Of a stretch of 64,000 bases of DNA, positions 7,037 to 15,814 are shown one piece after another. Made by a program: the position numbers and the translations under genes. The stretch is taken from positions 1,674,001-1,738,000 of the forward strand of contig NC_013441.1 of the NCBI RefSeq assembly GCF_000024785.1, in the 5' to 3' direction. This DNA comes from Gordonia bronchialis DSM 43247 (GTDB lineage: Bacteria; Actinomycetota; Actinomycetes; Mycobacteriales; Mycobacteriaceae). Every line of letters begins with the position of its first letter. Positions within the stretch are counted from its first letter, which is position 1. The notes under the pieces were generated by a model, which saw nothing but the letters and a program-made list of their open reading frames with translations, did no database searches and was not told the origin of the DNA.

Positions 7037-9349
7037 ATGTTGGTCCGAATGACGAGGTTCGTCATAGCCGTGCCGAGGCGCGTGCTGATCGGCGCGGTGG
7101 TGTTGCTCGCGCTGTGTGGGGTGTACGGGTTCGGGGCCGCGCAGCATCTGCTGTCCGGCGGATATAGCGACCCGAACTCGGAATCGGCGCAGGCACAACA
7201 GGTCCTCGATGACACCTTCGAGCGCGGTGGCGTGCAGGTGGTGCTCAAACTCGACGGTCCACCCGGCATGGACATGGCGCAGGACGCGACTGCGCGGGCG
7301 GTCGGGACCGAATTGATCCGTGAACTCGACCAACTCGACTATTTGCAGCAACCGATCCTGTCGGTGTGGACGAGCCCGACGCTGCGCTCGGCGCTGGTCA
7401 GCCGCGATGGGTCGTCGGCGCTGATCATCGCGACCCTCGACGGCGGCGAAGAGCTCGCGCCGGCGCATGCGAAGGAGATCGAATCCCGTTTCACCGGTGA
7501 GCGACAAGGGATCTCGGTTCGCGTGGGCGGACAGGGGATGGTCTTCGAGCAGGTCAACGATCAGACGACGCGTGACCTGGCGGTGGCCGAGGGAATCGCC
7601 ATCCCGATCAGTTTCCTGGTGCTGATCGTGGTCTTCGGCGGTGCCATCGCCGCGGCGCTCCCGGTGGTGATCGGCATCGTCGCGATCGTCGCGACCTTCG
7701 CCCTGCTACGGCTCATCGCGGCCTTCACCGACGTGTCGATCTTCGCGCTCAACCTGACCACCGCGATGGGGCTCGCCCTGGCCATCGACTACACGCTGCT
7801 GTTGCTCACCCGCTACCGCGAGGAGGTGGCGGGCGGACGAGAACGCCCGGACGCCATCGTGGTGACCCTGTCGACGGCCGGGCGAACGGTCGCGTTCTCG
7901 GCGGTGACGGTCGCGCTCGCCCTCTGCGCACTGGCGATCTTCCCCATGTACTTCCTGCGGTCGTTCGCCTATGCGGGACTCGGCGTGGTGGCGGTCGCGG
8001 CGGTGTCCGCACTGGTGCTCACCCCGGCCATCCTGATGGTCCTCGGTGATCGCATCGACGCCGCCGACGTCCGTAAACCGTTGCGGCGGTTGTTCCGTCG
8101 GCCCACACCGGTCCCGAAGACCACCGAGGAGACCTGGTGGTATCGCGCCGTGCAGTGGGTGTTGCGACACGCGGTGCCGGTGGCCGCGGTCACCACCGCC
8201 TTCCTGCTCGTGCTGGGTGCTCCGTTCCTGTCCATCAACTTCGGCTTCCCCGATGACCGGGTGCTGCCGCCCGGTGCCAGCGCACACGCGATCCAGCAGG
8301 AGATCCGCGACGACTTCGAGGACAACCTCACCGGCACCATCACCATCGTCGCGTCCGGCTCCACCGACGCGGCCCAGCTCGGCGACTACACGCGCGCGCT
8401 GTCGACGGTCCCCGACGTGGCGTCGGCCTCGTCATCGGCGGGCACCTTCGCCGACGGCCGGCCGATCGGGCCCGGCGATCCCGCGGCCACCAGGGGTGAC
8501 AAGCACATCGTCACCGTCACGACCGACCGTGAACCGATGAGCGACGCTGCGCGGGAGCAACTCGACGCCCTGCGGGCCGTTGCGGTGCCCACTGGGTTCG
8601 CGGTGCAGATCACCGGTCTCGCGGCCACCAATCAGGACACCGTCCAATCGATCTACGATCATCTGCCGTGGGTGCTCGCGGTGATCGCGATCGCCACGTT
8701 CATCCTGCTGTTCCTGTTCACCGGCAGCATCGTGCTTCCACTGAAAGCCTTGGTGCTCAACATCTTGTCGCTGTCGGCGACCTTCGGCGCGATGGTCTGG
8801 TTCTTCCAGGACGGTCACCTCGGCGGGCTCGGCACCACGGCGACCGGCTACCTCGTCGCCACGATGCCGGTGCTGATGTTCTGCATCGCGTTCGGATTGT
8901 CGATGGACTACGAGGTGTTCCTGCTCGGCCGCATCCGCGAGGAGTGGCTGAAATCCGATCGCACCCGCGAGGCCAGCGACCACGCCGTCGCGCTCGGCCT
9001 GGCCAAGACCGGGCGCGTGATCACCGCGGCCGCCCTGCTGATGAGCATCGTGTTCGCCGGGATCGCCGCATCCGAGGTGTCCTTCATGCGCATGTTCGGC
9101 GTCGGACTGACCCTTGCCGTCCTCATGGACGCCACCCTGATCCGGATGTTGCTGGTCCCGGCGTTCATGCGGCTGGCCGGCCGGGCCAACTGGTGGGCGC
9201 CGACCCCGCTCCGGCGATTGCATGACCGGATCGGCCTGAGCGAGGGCGAACCGTCCGGCAATCCCCATGACCGTCAATCGGAGGTGTCGAGTGAGCGCAC
9301 CGCGGCCGAGAAGTCCGCGTCGGACCCGGTCTCCCCGCGGCTCCGGTGA
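7037..9349 (+). CDS. MmpL/RND-family membrane transporter
   Basis: 770 residues in the two-fold MMPL layout: helix 1, a large exported domain (about 40-170), five or six helices (about 175-370), a second exported domain (about 400-530) and a second helix bundle (about 540-720). The conserved Asp-Tyr of the proton relay is seen in both halves (GLALAIDYTLLLL and GLSMDYEVFLLGR). ATG 7037 has GGGGGAG upstream. MmpL proteins in mycolic-acid bacteria export lipids or siderophores or act as efflux pumps; the substrate here is unknown. Its 3' end overlaps the TetR gene by 59 bases, so the two are one operon. Confidence 0.9.
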   Translation: MLVRMTRFVIAVPRRVLIGAVVLLALCGVYGFGAAQHLLSGGYSDPNSESAQAQQVLDDTFERGGVQVVLKLDGPPGMDMAQDATARAVGTELIRELDQLDYLQQPILSVWTSPTLRSALVSRDGSSALIIATLDGGEELAPAHAKEIESRFTGERQGISVRVGGQGMVFEQVNDQTTRDLAVAEGIAIPISFLVLIVVFGGAIAAALPVVIGIVAIVATFALLRLIAAFTDVSIFALNLTTAMGLALAIDYTLLLLTRYREEVAGGRERPDAIVVTLSTAGRTVAFSAVTVALALCALAIFPMYFLRSFAYAGLGVVAVAAVSALVLTPAILMVLGDRIDAADVRKPLRRLFRRPTPVPKTTEETWWYRAVQWVLRHAVPVAAVTTAFLLVLGAPFLSINFGFPDDRVLPPGASAHAIQQEIRDDFEDNLTGTITIVASGSTDAAQLGDYTRALSTVPDVASASSSAGTFADGRPIGPGDPAATRGDKHIVTVTTDREPMSDAAREQLDALRAVAVPTGFAVQITGLAATNQDTVQSIYDHLPWVLAVIAIATFILLFLFTGSIVLPLKALVLNILSLSATFGAMVWFFQDGHLGGLGTTATGYLVATMPVLMFCIAFGLSMDYEVFLLGRIREEWLKSDRTREASDHAVALGLAKTGRVITAAALLMSIVFAGIAASEVSFMRMFGVGLTLAVLMDATLIRMLLVPAFMRLAGRANWWAPTPLRRLHDRIGLSEGEPSGNPHDRQSEVSSERTAAEKSASDPVSPRLR

Positions 9350-9956
9350 GATCCTGGCGGCCGAGATCATCGCGGCCGCATCGGAGCTGTTCGTCGAACG
9401 CGGCAGTGACACCGACGTCTCCATCCGTGCGGTGGCCGAGCGAGTGGGCGTGACCCCGCCGTCGATCTATCTGCACTTCGCCGACAAGGCGGCCCTGCTC
9501 GACGCCGTCTGCGCCCGCTACTTCGAAGATCTCGACGAGCAGATGGCGGTTGCCTCTGCCGGTGTCGGGGACCCGCTCGAGCGGGCTTTGAGTCAGGGCC
9601 TGGCCTATGTGCGCTTCGCGCAGGCCAACCCGGTCCTCTACGGCGTCGCCTTCCGCACCCCACCCACCTCCGGCAGGCACCTCAAGGTCGACGAGGTGCT
9701 CGCCGCGTCGGCGTACACGCGATTCTCCGGCATCGTGCGTGAACTGGCCGAGGAAGGCATGTTCGCCGCCGACGACGTCGATGACATCGTCCTCGAGTTC
9801 TGGGCGGCCGCCCATGGCATCGCATCGCTGATGCTCACCAAACCCGGGCTGCCGTGGGGCGATGACCTCCGGCATGCGGAGAACGTGCTGCGTTCGGTCT
9901 GGCTGGGGCGGGCTGCACTCGGGTCGCCGAACGACAAGATGGTCAAGAGAAGGTAA
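9291..9956 (+). CDS. TetR-family regulator of the MmpL operon
   Basis: 221 residues. The N-terminal helix-turn-helix (about 20-65: ILAAEIIAAASELFVERGS ... VSIRAVAERVGVTPPSIYLHFADKAALLDAV) is a typical TetR DNA-binding domain; the rest is an all-helical ligand domain (TetR_C, WHG-like). GTG 9291 is chosen because GGAGGT lies 6 bases upstream; an upstream ATG at 9267 is less likely. It lies inside the end of the MmpL gene, so it probably controls that transporter. The ligand is not known. Confidence 0.88.
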   Translation: MSAPRPRSPRRTRSPRGSGEILAAEIIAAASELFVERGSDTDVSIRAVAERVGVTPPSIYLHFADKAALLDAVCARYFEDLDEQMAVASAGVGDPLERALSQGLAYVRFAQANPVLYGVAFRTPPTSGRHLKVDEVLAASAYTRFSGIVRELAEEGMFAADDVDDIVLEFWAAAHGIASLMLTKPGLPWGDDLRHAENVLRSVWLGRAALGSPNDKMVKRR

Positions 9957-10049
9957 AGTCGCCAGGGAACGGCCGTCCGTGGGGAACCCACGCGGGAGTG
10001 CCGTCGTTGACACGACAGATATCCGCAGCGAACACAAGAGGAGCGTTTC

Positions 10050-10907
10050 GTGCGAGAGAGCAGCAACCCGGTGATGCGCGGCGTGGTCCGTGACAACCAG
10101 ACCGGGTACGCGGGCTTCGGAGCCGGCATGGCCGGCGCCGGACAAGGCGCAATGATGAACCAGTTCGGGCAGCAGACCGCCGACCCGTACGCCCAGCCGG
10201 CGCCGCCGGCCACCCGTCAGCTCACCATCGATGACGTCGTCACCAAGACCGCGATCACCCTGGGTGTGCTGACCATCTCGGCGATCGTCACCTACTTCCT
10301 GGTCGATCAGAACGAGGCGCTCGCCATGCCTCTGATGGCGCTCGGCGCGATCGTCGGCCTGGTCCTCGTCCTCGTCGCCTCCTTCGGGCGTAAGCAGGAC
10401 AACCCCGCGATCGTCCTGGCCTACGCAGTATTCGAAGGTCTCTTCCTCGGCGCCATCTCCTTCGTCTTCGCGGAGTTCGTGGTCGGCGACAGCATCAGCG
10501 CGGGCGCACTGATCGGCCAGGCGGTCCTCGGTACCTTCGGCGTGTTCTTCGGCATGCTCGTGGTGTACAAGGTCGGCGCCATCCGCGTGACCCCTCGGTT
10601 CACCCGCATGCTGTTCGCCGGCATGATCGGCGTGATCGTGCTGATGCTCGGCAACCTGGTGTTCGGCCTGTTCAGCGGTAGCGCCGGCCCCCTGCGCGAC
10701 GGTGGGCCCATCGCGATCATCTTCTCGCTGGTCTGCATCGCGCTCGCCGCGTTCAGCTTCCTGCTCGACTTCGACGCCGCCGACCGGCTCATCCGCGCCG
10801 GTGCGCCGTCGCGTGCCGCCTGGGGCGTGGCTCTCGGCCTGACCGTCACCCTGGTCTGGCTCTACATCGAGATCCTGCGTCTGCTGAGCTACTTCAACTC
10901 CGACTAG
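10050..10907 (+). CDS. Bax inhibitor-1/YccA family membrane protein
   Basis: 285 residues from GTG 10050, preceded by AAGAGGAG. A Gly/Met/Ala-rich cytoplasmic N-terminus (1-60) is followed by seven hydrophobic helices ending at DFDAADRLIRAGAPSRAAWGVALGLTVTLVWLYIEILRLL, which matches the actinobacterial YccA/BI-1 group. Family members are membrane proteins linked to calcium leak or stress survival; the role in actinobacteria is not established. It stands alone, followed by a strong terminator shared with the convergent thiolase gene. Confidence 0.85.
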   Translation: MRESSNPVMRGVVRDNQTGYAGFGAGMAGAGQGAMMNQFGQQTADPYAQPAPPATRQLTIDDVVTKTAITLGVLTISAIVTYFLVDQNEALAMPLMALGAIVGLVLVLVASFGRKQDNPAIVLAYAVFEGLFLGAISFVFAEFVVGDSISAGALIGQAVLGTFGVFFGMLVVYKVGAIRVTPRFTRMLFAGMIGVIVLMLGNLVFGLFSGSAGPLRDGGPIAIIFSLVCIALAAFSFLLDFDAADRLIRAGAPSRAAWGVALGLTVTLVWLYIEILRLLSYFNSD

Positions 10908-10920
10908 TCAGCACTCGACG

Positions 10921-10952
10921 AGAAGGGCCCCGCACCGGTGCGGGGCCCTTCT
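10921..10952. terminator. bidirectional terminator
   Basis: A perfect 32-bp palindrome with core GGGCCCCGCACCGGTGCGGG lies between the convergent BI-1 and thiolase genes. Its arms start with AGAAG and end with CTTCT, so each strand has a short pyrimidine run after the hairpin. Confidence 0.8.
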
Positions 10953-10967
10953 CGTCGGTCTGCTGGT

Positions 10968-12191
10968 TCAGCTCAGTCGCTCGAGAACCATCGCCATACC
11001 CTGGCCACCGCCGACACACATCGACTCGATCCCAAAGGTCTTGTCGCGGGTCTGCAGGTTGTTGAGCAGCGTGGTGGTGATCCGCGCGCCGGTCATCCCG
11101 AACGGGTGGCCGAGGGCGATGGCACCGCCGGAGACGTTCAGCTTGTCGTGATCGATGCCGAGTTCGTTCGCCGATCCGAGCACCTGCACGGCGAAGGCCT
11201 CGTTGATCTCCACCAGGTCGATGTCAGAGAGCGACATGCCGGAGATGCGCAGGACCTTGCGGATCGCCTCGATCGGGCCGAGACCCATGATCTCCGGTGA
11301 CAGTCCGGTTGCGGCGGTCGCCACCACACGGGCCAGCGGGGTCAGGCCGAGCTGCTTGGCCTTGCTGTCGCTCATGATGACCAGCGCGGCCGCGCCGTCG
11401 TTGAGTGGGCAGGCGTTCCCGGCGGTTACGGTGCCGTCGGGACGGAACACCGGCTTGAGCTGGGACACCTTTTCGTAGGTGGTTCCCGCGCGGGGACCGT
11501 CGTCGGTGTTGACGGTCGATCCGTCGGGCAGCGTGACCGGGTCGATCTCCCGCTCGAAGAAGCCGGCGTTGATGGCCTCTTCGGCACGGTTCTGGCTGAG
11601 CACACTCCAGCGGTCCTGATCCTCCCGCGAGATGCCGGTAAAACTCGCCACGTTCTCGGCGGTCTGACCCATCGCGATGTAGACATCGGGGATCAGGCCC
11701 TGCTCACGCGGATCGGTCCACGCCGGGGCACCGCCCTCGGCGGCCTTGGCGGTGCGGGCCTGCGCGTCGTCGAAGACGGGGTTCTTGGAGTCGGGCGCGC
11801 CGTCGGCGCCGCCGGAGATGCCGAAGCTCGACACGCTCTCCACACCACCGGAGATGAGGACGTCGGCCTCACCGGCCTTGATGGCGTGCAGCGCCATCCG
11901 GGTGGTCTGCAGCGACGACGAGCAGTAGCGGTTCACGGTGACGCCGGGAATGTGGTCGTAGCCGAGTTCGACGGCGATGACGCGGGCGATGTTGTAGCCG
12001 CCCTGACCACCGGGCTGGCCGATGCCCCAGTGGATGTCCTCGATGTCGGAGGGTGCCAGTTCGGGCACCTTTGCGAGGGCGGCGGCGACCATCTGGCGGG
12101 ACAGTTCGTCCGGCCGGACGTCCTTGAGGGATCCCTTTCCGGCGCGGCCGATAGGGGAGCGGGCATGGGCGACGATGACGGCTTCAGGCAT
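10968..12191 (-). CDS. acetyl-CoA C-acyltransferase (thiolase)
   Basis: 407 residues from ATG 12191 (MPEAVIVAHARSPIGRAGKG); nine extra in-frame codons upstream are not typical of the family. Thiolase active-site elements are all present: nucleophilic Cys in NRYCSSSLQTT (about residue 91), His in ALGHPFGMTGAR (about 360), and the second Cys in CVGGGQGMA (about 393). The enzyme cleaves or condenses acyl-CoA and acetyl-CoA, in fatty-acid oxidation or synthesis of acetoacetyl-CoA. It stands alone, so the pathway cannot be fixed. Confidence 0.92.
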   Translation of the reverse strand: MPEAVIVAHARSPIGRAGKGSLKDVRPDELSRQMVAAALAKVPELAPSDIEDIHWGIGQPGGQGGYNIARVIAVELGYDHIPGVTVNRYCSSSLQTTRMALHAIKAGEADVLISGGVESVSSFGISGGADGAPDSKNPVFDDAQARTAKAAEGGAPAWTDPREQGLIPDVYIAMGQTAENVASFTGISREDQDRWSVLSQNRAEEAINAGFFEREIDPVTLPDGSTVNTDDGPRAGTTYEKVSQLKPVFRPDGTVTAGNACPLNDGAAALVIMSDSKAKQLGLTPLARVVATAATGLSPEIMGLGPIEAIRKVLRISGMSLSDIDLVEINEAFAVQVLGSANELGIDHDKLNVSGGAIALGHPFGMTGARITTTLLNNLQTRDKTFGIESMCVGGGQGMAMVLERLS

Positions 12192-12258
12192 GGCCTTCAC
12201 GCTACACGGGGCCACCAAGCACCTGCTTGGTGGCCTGAGTCGTCGCAGTGTGGCCGCC

Positions 12259-13176
12259 TCACACCCCGATCGCGCGCCGCACCCGGTTGACGAGCCGGGT
12301 CTGTTCGGCGGCCTCGGACACCTCCGGCGGCTGCGGCAGCGGCGTCGGCCCCCACTCGCCGATCGCGGCCAGCACCTCCGGCAGCAGGATCTCGGCGGCC
12401 AGCGCGTACCCGGCGGCCGACGGATGGTACTGATCGGTGGAGAACAGGTGATCGGGCTTGTCCCGGAACTCCTTGGCCAGCAGATCGGCCATCGGGACCG
12501 GCCGCCCGCCCGCCGAACGCACTGCTGCGCGCTGGGCCGCCGCGAGGCGTAAACCCCAGCGCCGCAACACCCACCGCAGCGGTTGCGGTATCGCGGTGAT
12601 CACCCCGAAGTCCGGGCAGGTGCCCACCACCACCTTGGCCCCGCCGTCGACGAGCATGCGCACGGCCTCGCCGAGGCGCTGCGCCGACGCCCCGGGGCGG
12701 TTGGTGGCCGTCACGTCGTTGGCGCCGACGAGGATCACCGCCACATCCGGTTTGTCTTTGGCGATGAACGTCGCCTCCACCTGACCGGCGAGGCCCTTGG
12801 AGGTGGCCCCGACGATGGCCTTGTTGCTGTAGCGGACGGTGTGTCCGGTCTCCGCGCAGACCCGACGGGTCAGCGCGACGCCGGGCGTCTCGTCGGCGGT
12901 CTCGGCGCCGAGTCCGGCGGCCGTCGAGTCGCCGAAGACCGTGAGGTGCAGATCCACCGGTAGATCCTGGTCTCGCCGGTAGGGGATCGGACCGGTGCCG
13001 TCGGGCAGGTAGACACCGTCGCCGTCGGGGGCGTTGTCGGTGCGGTGCGGGATGATCGTGCGCGCGGTCGCGGCCTGATAGTGCAAGAAGTTGTAGAAGG
13101 CCCACGATGCGCCGGCGGTCGTGGCGGCGGCCGCTGCCGTGGCGCCGACGTCCCGGAGTACGCGATTGTCAGCCAC
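12259..13176 (-). CDS. SGNH/GDSL hydrolase, probably exported
   Basis: 305 residues. An N-terminal hydrophobic stretch (about 8-30) may be an anchor or signal. All four SGNH blocks are seen: VFGDSTAAGLGA (Ser, block I, about residue 82), the block II Gly region, GANDVTA (block III Asn) and DQYHPSAAGYALAAE (block V Asp and His). Family members are esterases or lipases, and some deacetylate cell-wall polymers. It is transcribed divergently from the cystathionine beta-synthase gene across about 60 bp. Confidence 0.88.
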   Translation of the reverse strand: MADNRVLRDVGATAAAAATTAGASWAFYNFLHYQAATARTIIPHRTDNAPDGDGVYLPDGTGPIPYRRDQDLPVDLHLTVFGDSTAAGLGAETADETPGVALTRRVCAETGHTVRYSNKAIVGATSKGLAGQVEATFIAKDKPDVAVILVGANDVTATNRPGASAQRLGEAVRMLVDGGAKVVVGTCPDFGVITAIPQPLRWVLRRWGLRLAAAQRAAVRSAGGRPVPMADLLAKEFRDKPDHLFSTDQYHPSAAGYALAAEILLPEVLAAIGEWGPTPLPQPPEVSEAAEQTRLVNRVRRAIGV

Positions 13177-13237
13177 AAGAAACCTTCACGACGGACACGG
13201 CCCACAGTGTAATCGGACGGCATGGGACGATGGAGTC

Positions 13238-14632
13238 ATGCGCATCGCCAATCATGTCGTGGACCTGGTGGGCAACACCCCGCTGGTCAAGCTGAACTCC
13301 GTGACCACGCCGGGTTCCGGCCTGGTGGCCGCCAAGGTGGAGTACCTGAATCCGGGTGGCAGCAGCAAGGATCGGATCGCCGTCCGCATGGTCGACGCGG
13401 CCGAGAAGTCGGGTGAGCTCAAGCCGGGTGGCACCATCGTCGAGCCCACTTCGGGCAACACCGGTGTCGGTCTGGCACTGGTCGCACAGCAACGCGGATA
13501 CAAATGCGTCTTCGTGTGCCCCGACAAGGTCGGCGAGGACAAACGCAACGTGCTGCGGGCCTACGGTGCAGAGGTGGTGGTCTGCCCGACGGCGGTCGAA
13601 CCGTCGCATCCCGACAGCTACTACAACGTCTCCGACCGGCTGACCCGCGAGATTGAGGGCGCCTGGAAACCCAACCAGTACGCCAACCCGGCGGGCCCGC
13701 AGAGCCACTACGAGACCACCGGCCCGGAGATCTGGAACGACACCGACGGCAAGGTCACCCACTTCGTCGCCGGCGTCGGCACCGGCGGCACCATCACCGG
13801 CACCGGCCGCTACCTCAAGGAGGTGTCGGGCGGTGCGGTGAAGGTTGTCGGCGTCGACCCGGAGGGGTCGGTGTACTCCGGCGGCACCGGTCGCCCGTAT
13901 CTGGTCGAGGGTGTCGGCGAGGACTTCTGGCCGGAGGCCTATGACCCGTCGATCCCTGACGAGATCATCGCCGTCAGCGACGCGGACTCCTTCGACATGA
14001 CCCGACGCCTCGCCCGCGAGGAGGGACTGCTTGTCGGTGGCTCCTGCGGCATGGCCGCCGTCGCGGCCCTGCAGGTCGCCGAACGTGAGGGACCCGACGC
14101 CGTCGTGGTGGTGCTGCTGCCCGACGGTGGGCGTGGGTACATGGCCAAGATCTTCAACGACGAGTGGATGAGCAGCTACGGATTCCTGCGCACCCCGCTC
14201 GACGGCAAGACCAAGGAGTCGTTGGTGGGTGATGTGTTGCGCGGCAAGACCGGCGCGCTGCCGGATCTGGTGCACACCCATCCGTCGGAGACCCTGCGCG
14301 ATGCCATCGAGATCCTCCGCGAATACGGCGTGTCGCAGATGCCCGTCGTCGGGGCCGAGCCGCCAGTGATGGCCGGTGAGGTGGCCGGTGCGGTCACCGA
14401 ACGCGACCTGCTCAGCGCCGTCTTCGAGGGCCGCGCCAGTCTCGCCGACCCGGTGTCGGCGCACATGGGCGATCCGTTCCCGCTGATCGGTTCCGGCGAG
14501 CCGGTGTCCGCGGCGACCAAGGCACTCGGCGAATCCGATGCGCTGATGGTGGTCGAGGACGGCAAACCCATCGGTGTGATCACCCGCCACGACCTGCTGG
14601 CCTTCGTCAGCAGCCACCCGATCGTCGGATAG
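13238..14632 (+). CDS. cystathionine beta-synthase
   Basis: 464 residues from ATG 13238 (MRIANHVVDLVGNTPLVKLN). The PLP fold-type II core has the Schiff-base Lys in NPGGSSKDRIAVRM, the TSGNTGVGLA loop, and a Gly-rich phosphate loop (GVGTGGTITGTGRY). The C-terminal region (about 345-460) is a pair of CBS domains, which distinguishes it from plain cysteine synthases. It makes cystathionine from serine and homocysteine, the first step of reverse transsulfuration. The next gene, 11 bp on, is the matching cystathionine gamma enzyme, so the two form one operon. Confidence 0.92.
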   Translation: MRIANHVVDLVGNTPLVKLNSVTTPGSGLVAAKVEYLNPGGSSKDRIAVRMVDAAEKSGELKPGGTIVEPTSGNTGVGLALVAQQRGYKCVFVCPDKVGEDKRNVLRAYGAEVVVCPTAVEPSHPDSYYNVSDRLTREIEGAWKPNQYANPAGPQSHYETTGPEIWNDTDGKVTHFVAGVGTGGTITGTGRYLKEVSGGAVKVVGVDPEGSVYSGGTGRPYLVEGVGEDFWPEAYDPSIPDEIIAVSDADSFDMTRRLAREEGLLVGGSCGMAAVAALQVAEREGPDAVVVVLLPDGGRGYMAKIFNDEWMSSYGFLRTPLDGKTKESLVGDVLRGKTGALPDLVHTHPSETLRDAIEILREYGVSQMPVVGAEPPVMAGEVAGAVTERDLLSAVFEGRASLADPVSAHMGDPFPLIGSGEPVSAATKALGESDALMVVEDGKPIGVITRHDLLAFVSSHPIVG

Positions 14633-14643
14633 GAGAACCAGCT

Positions 14644-15795
14644 GTGAGCCAAGCCTTTTCGACCGGCTTCTCGACCCGCGCCATCCACGCCGGCTACGAG
14701 CCGGACCCGCAGACCGGTGCGGTCAACGTGCCGATCTACGCGAGTTCCACGTTCGCCCAGGACGGTGTCGGCGGACTGCGCCAGGGATTCGAGTACGCGC
14801 GTACCGGTAACCCCACTCGACGTGCGCTCGAGGCCAACCTCGCCGCACTGGAGAACGGAACCCACGGGCGCGCCTTCGGTTCCGGCATGGCCGCCACCGA
14901 CACCCTGCTGCGTGCGACGCTGCGTCCCGGCGATCACCTCGTCATCCCGAACGACGCCTACGGCGGTACCTTCCGGCTCATCGACAAGGTCTTCACCCAG
15001 TGGGGCATCACCTATTCCGTCGCCCCGGTCACCGACGTCGACGCCGTACGCGCCGCCATCCGGCCGGAGACCAAGCTGGTCTGGACCGAGACACCCACCA
15101 ACCCGCTGCTCAACGTTGGTGACATCGAGGCGCTGGCCTCGGTGGCCCACGATGCGGGTGCAAAGCTGGTGGTGGACAACACCTTCGCTTCCCCGTATCT
15201 GCAGCAGCCGTTGTCGCTGGGCGCGGATGTGGTGCTGCATTCGACCACCAAGTATCTCGGCGGGCACTCCGATGTGGTCGGTGGTGCGCTGATCACCGAC
15301 TCGACCGAACTCGACGAGGCGTTCGCGTTCCTGCAGAACGGGGCCGGTGCGGTACCCGGACCGTTCGACGGATACCTGACCCTGCGCGGCATCAAAACCC
15401 TTGCGGTGCGGATGGATCGGCACTGCGACAACGCCGAGAAGGTCGTCGAGTTCCTGAGCGGGCACGACAAGATCGACGCCGTGCTCTACCCGGGTCTTTC
15501 GACACATCCCGGGCACGGCGCCGCGGCCAAGCAGATGAAGCGGTTCGGCGGAATGGTGTCGGTGCTGGTCAAGGACGGAATGGATGCGGCGCAGAAGTTC
15601 TGTGCCCGCACCGAGGTGTTCACCCTCGCCGAGTCGCTCGGCGGCATCGAGTCGCTGATCGAGCATCCGGGCGCGATGACGCACGCCTCGACGGCCGGGT
15701 CGCTGCTGGAGGTCCCGGAGAACCTGGTGCGACTCTCGGTGGGTATCGAGGACATCGACGACATCCTCGCCGACCTGGACAACGCACTCGCCTGA
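14644..15795 (+). CDS. metB: cystathionine gamma-synthase/lyase (Cys/Met PLP enzyme)
   Basis: 383 residues from GTG 14644 after GGAGAACC. A PLP-dependent Cys/Met metabolism enzyme with YARTGNPTRRALE near the N-terminus and the PLP Lys in VLHSTTKYLGGHSDVVGG (about 205). Actinobacterial members next to cystathionine beta-synthase can act as gamma-synthase or gamma-lyase; sequence inspection does not separate these. Pairing with the upstream gene favours cystathionine cleavage to cysteine. Same operon as its neighbours; ilvA follows 19 bp later. Confidence 0.9.
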   Translation: MSQAFSTGFSTRAIHAGYEPDPQTGAVNVPIYASSTFAQDGVGGLRQGFEYARTGNPTRRALEANLAALENGTHGRAFGSGMAATDTLLRATLRPGDHLVIPNDAYGGTFRLIDKVFTQWGITYSVAPVTDVDAVRAAIRPETKLVWTETPTNPLLNVGDIEALASVAHDAGAKLVVDNTFASPYLQQPLSLGADVVLHSTTKYLGGHSDVVGGALITDSTELDEAFAFLQNGAGAVPGPFDGYLTLRGIKTLAVRMDRHCDNAEKVVEFLSGHDKIDAVLYPGLSTHPGHGAAAKQMKRFGGMVSVLVKDGMDAAQKFCARTEVFTLAESLGGIESLIEHPGAMTHASTAGSLLEVPENLVRLSVGIEDIDDILADLDNALA

Positions 15796-15814
15796 CGGGA
15801 GCGCCGCCCGCCGC

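Noticed and set aside
13169..14617. A 482-codon minus-strand frame across the cystathionine beta-synthase gene
   Set aside because: The plus strand has all PLP and CBS-domain motifs; the minus frame has no recognisable fold and the usual shadow composition.
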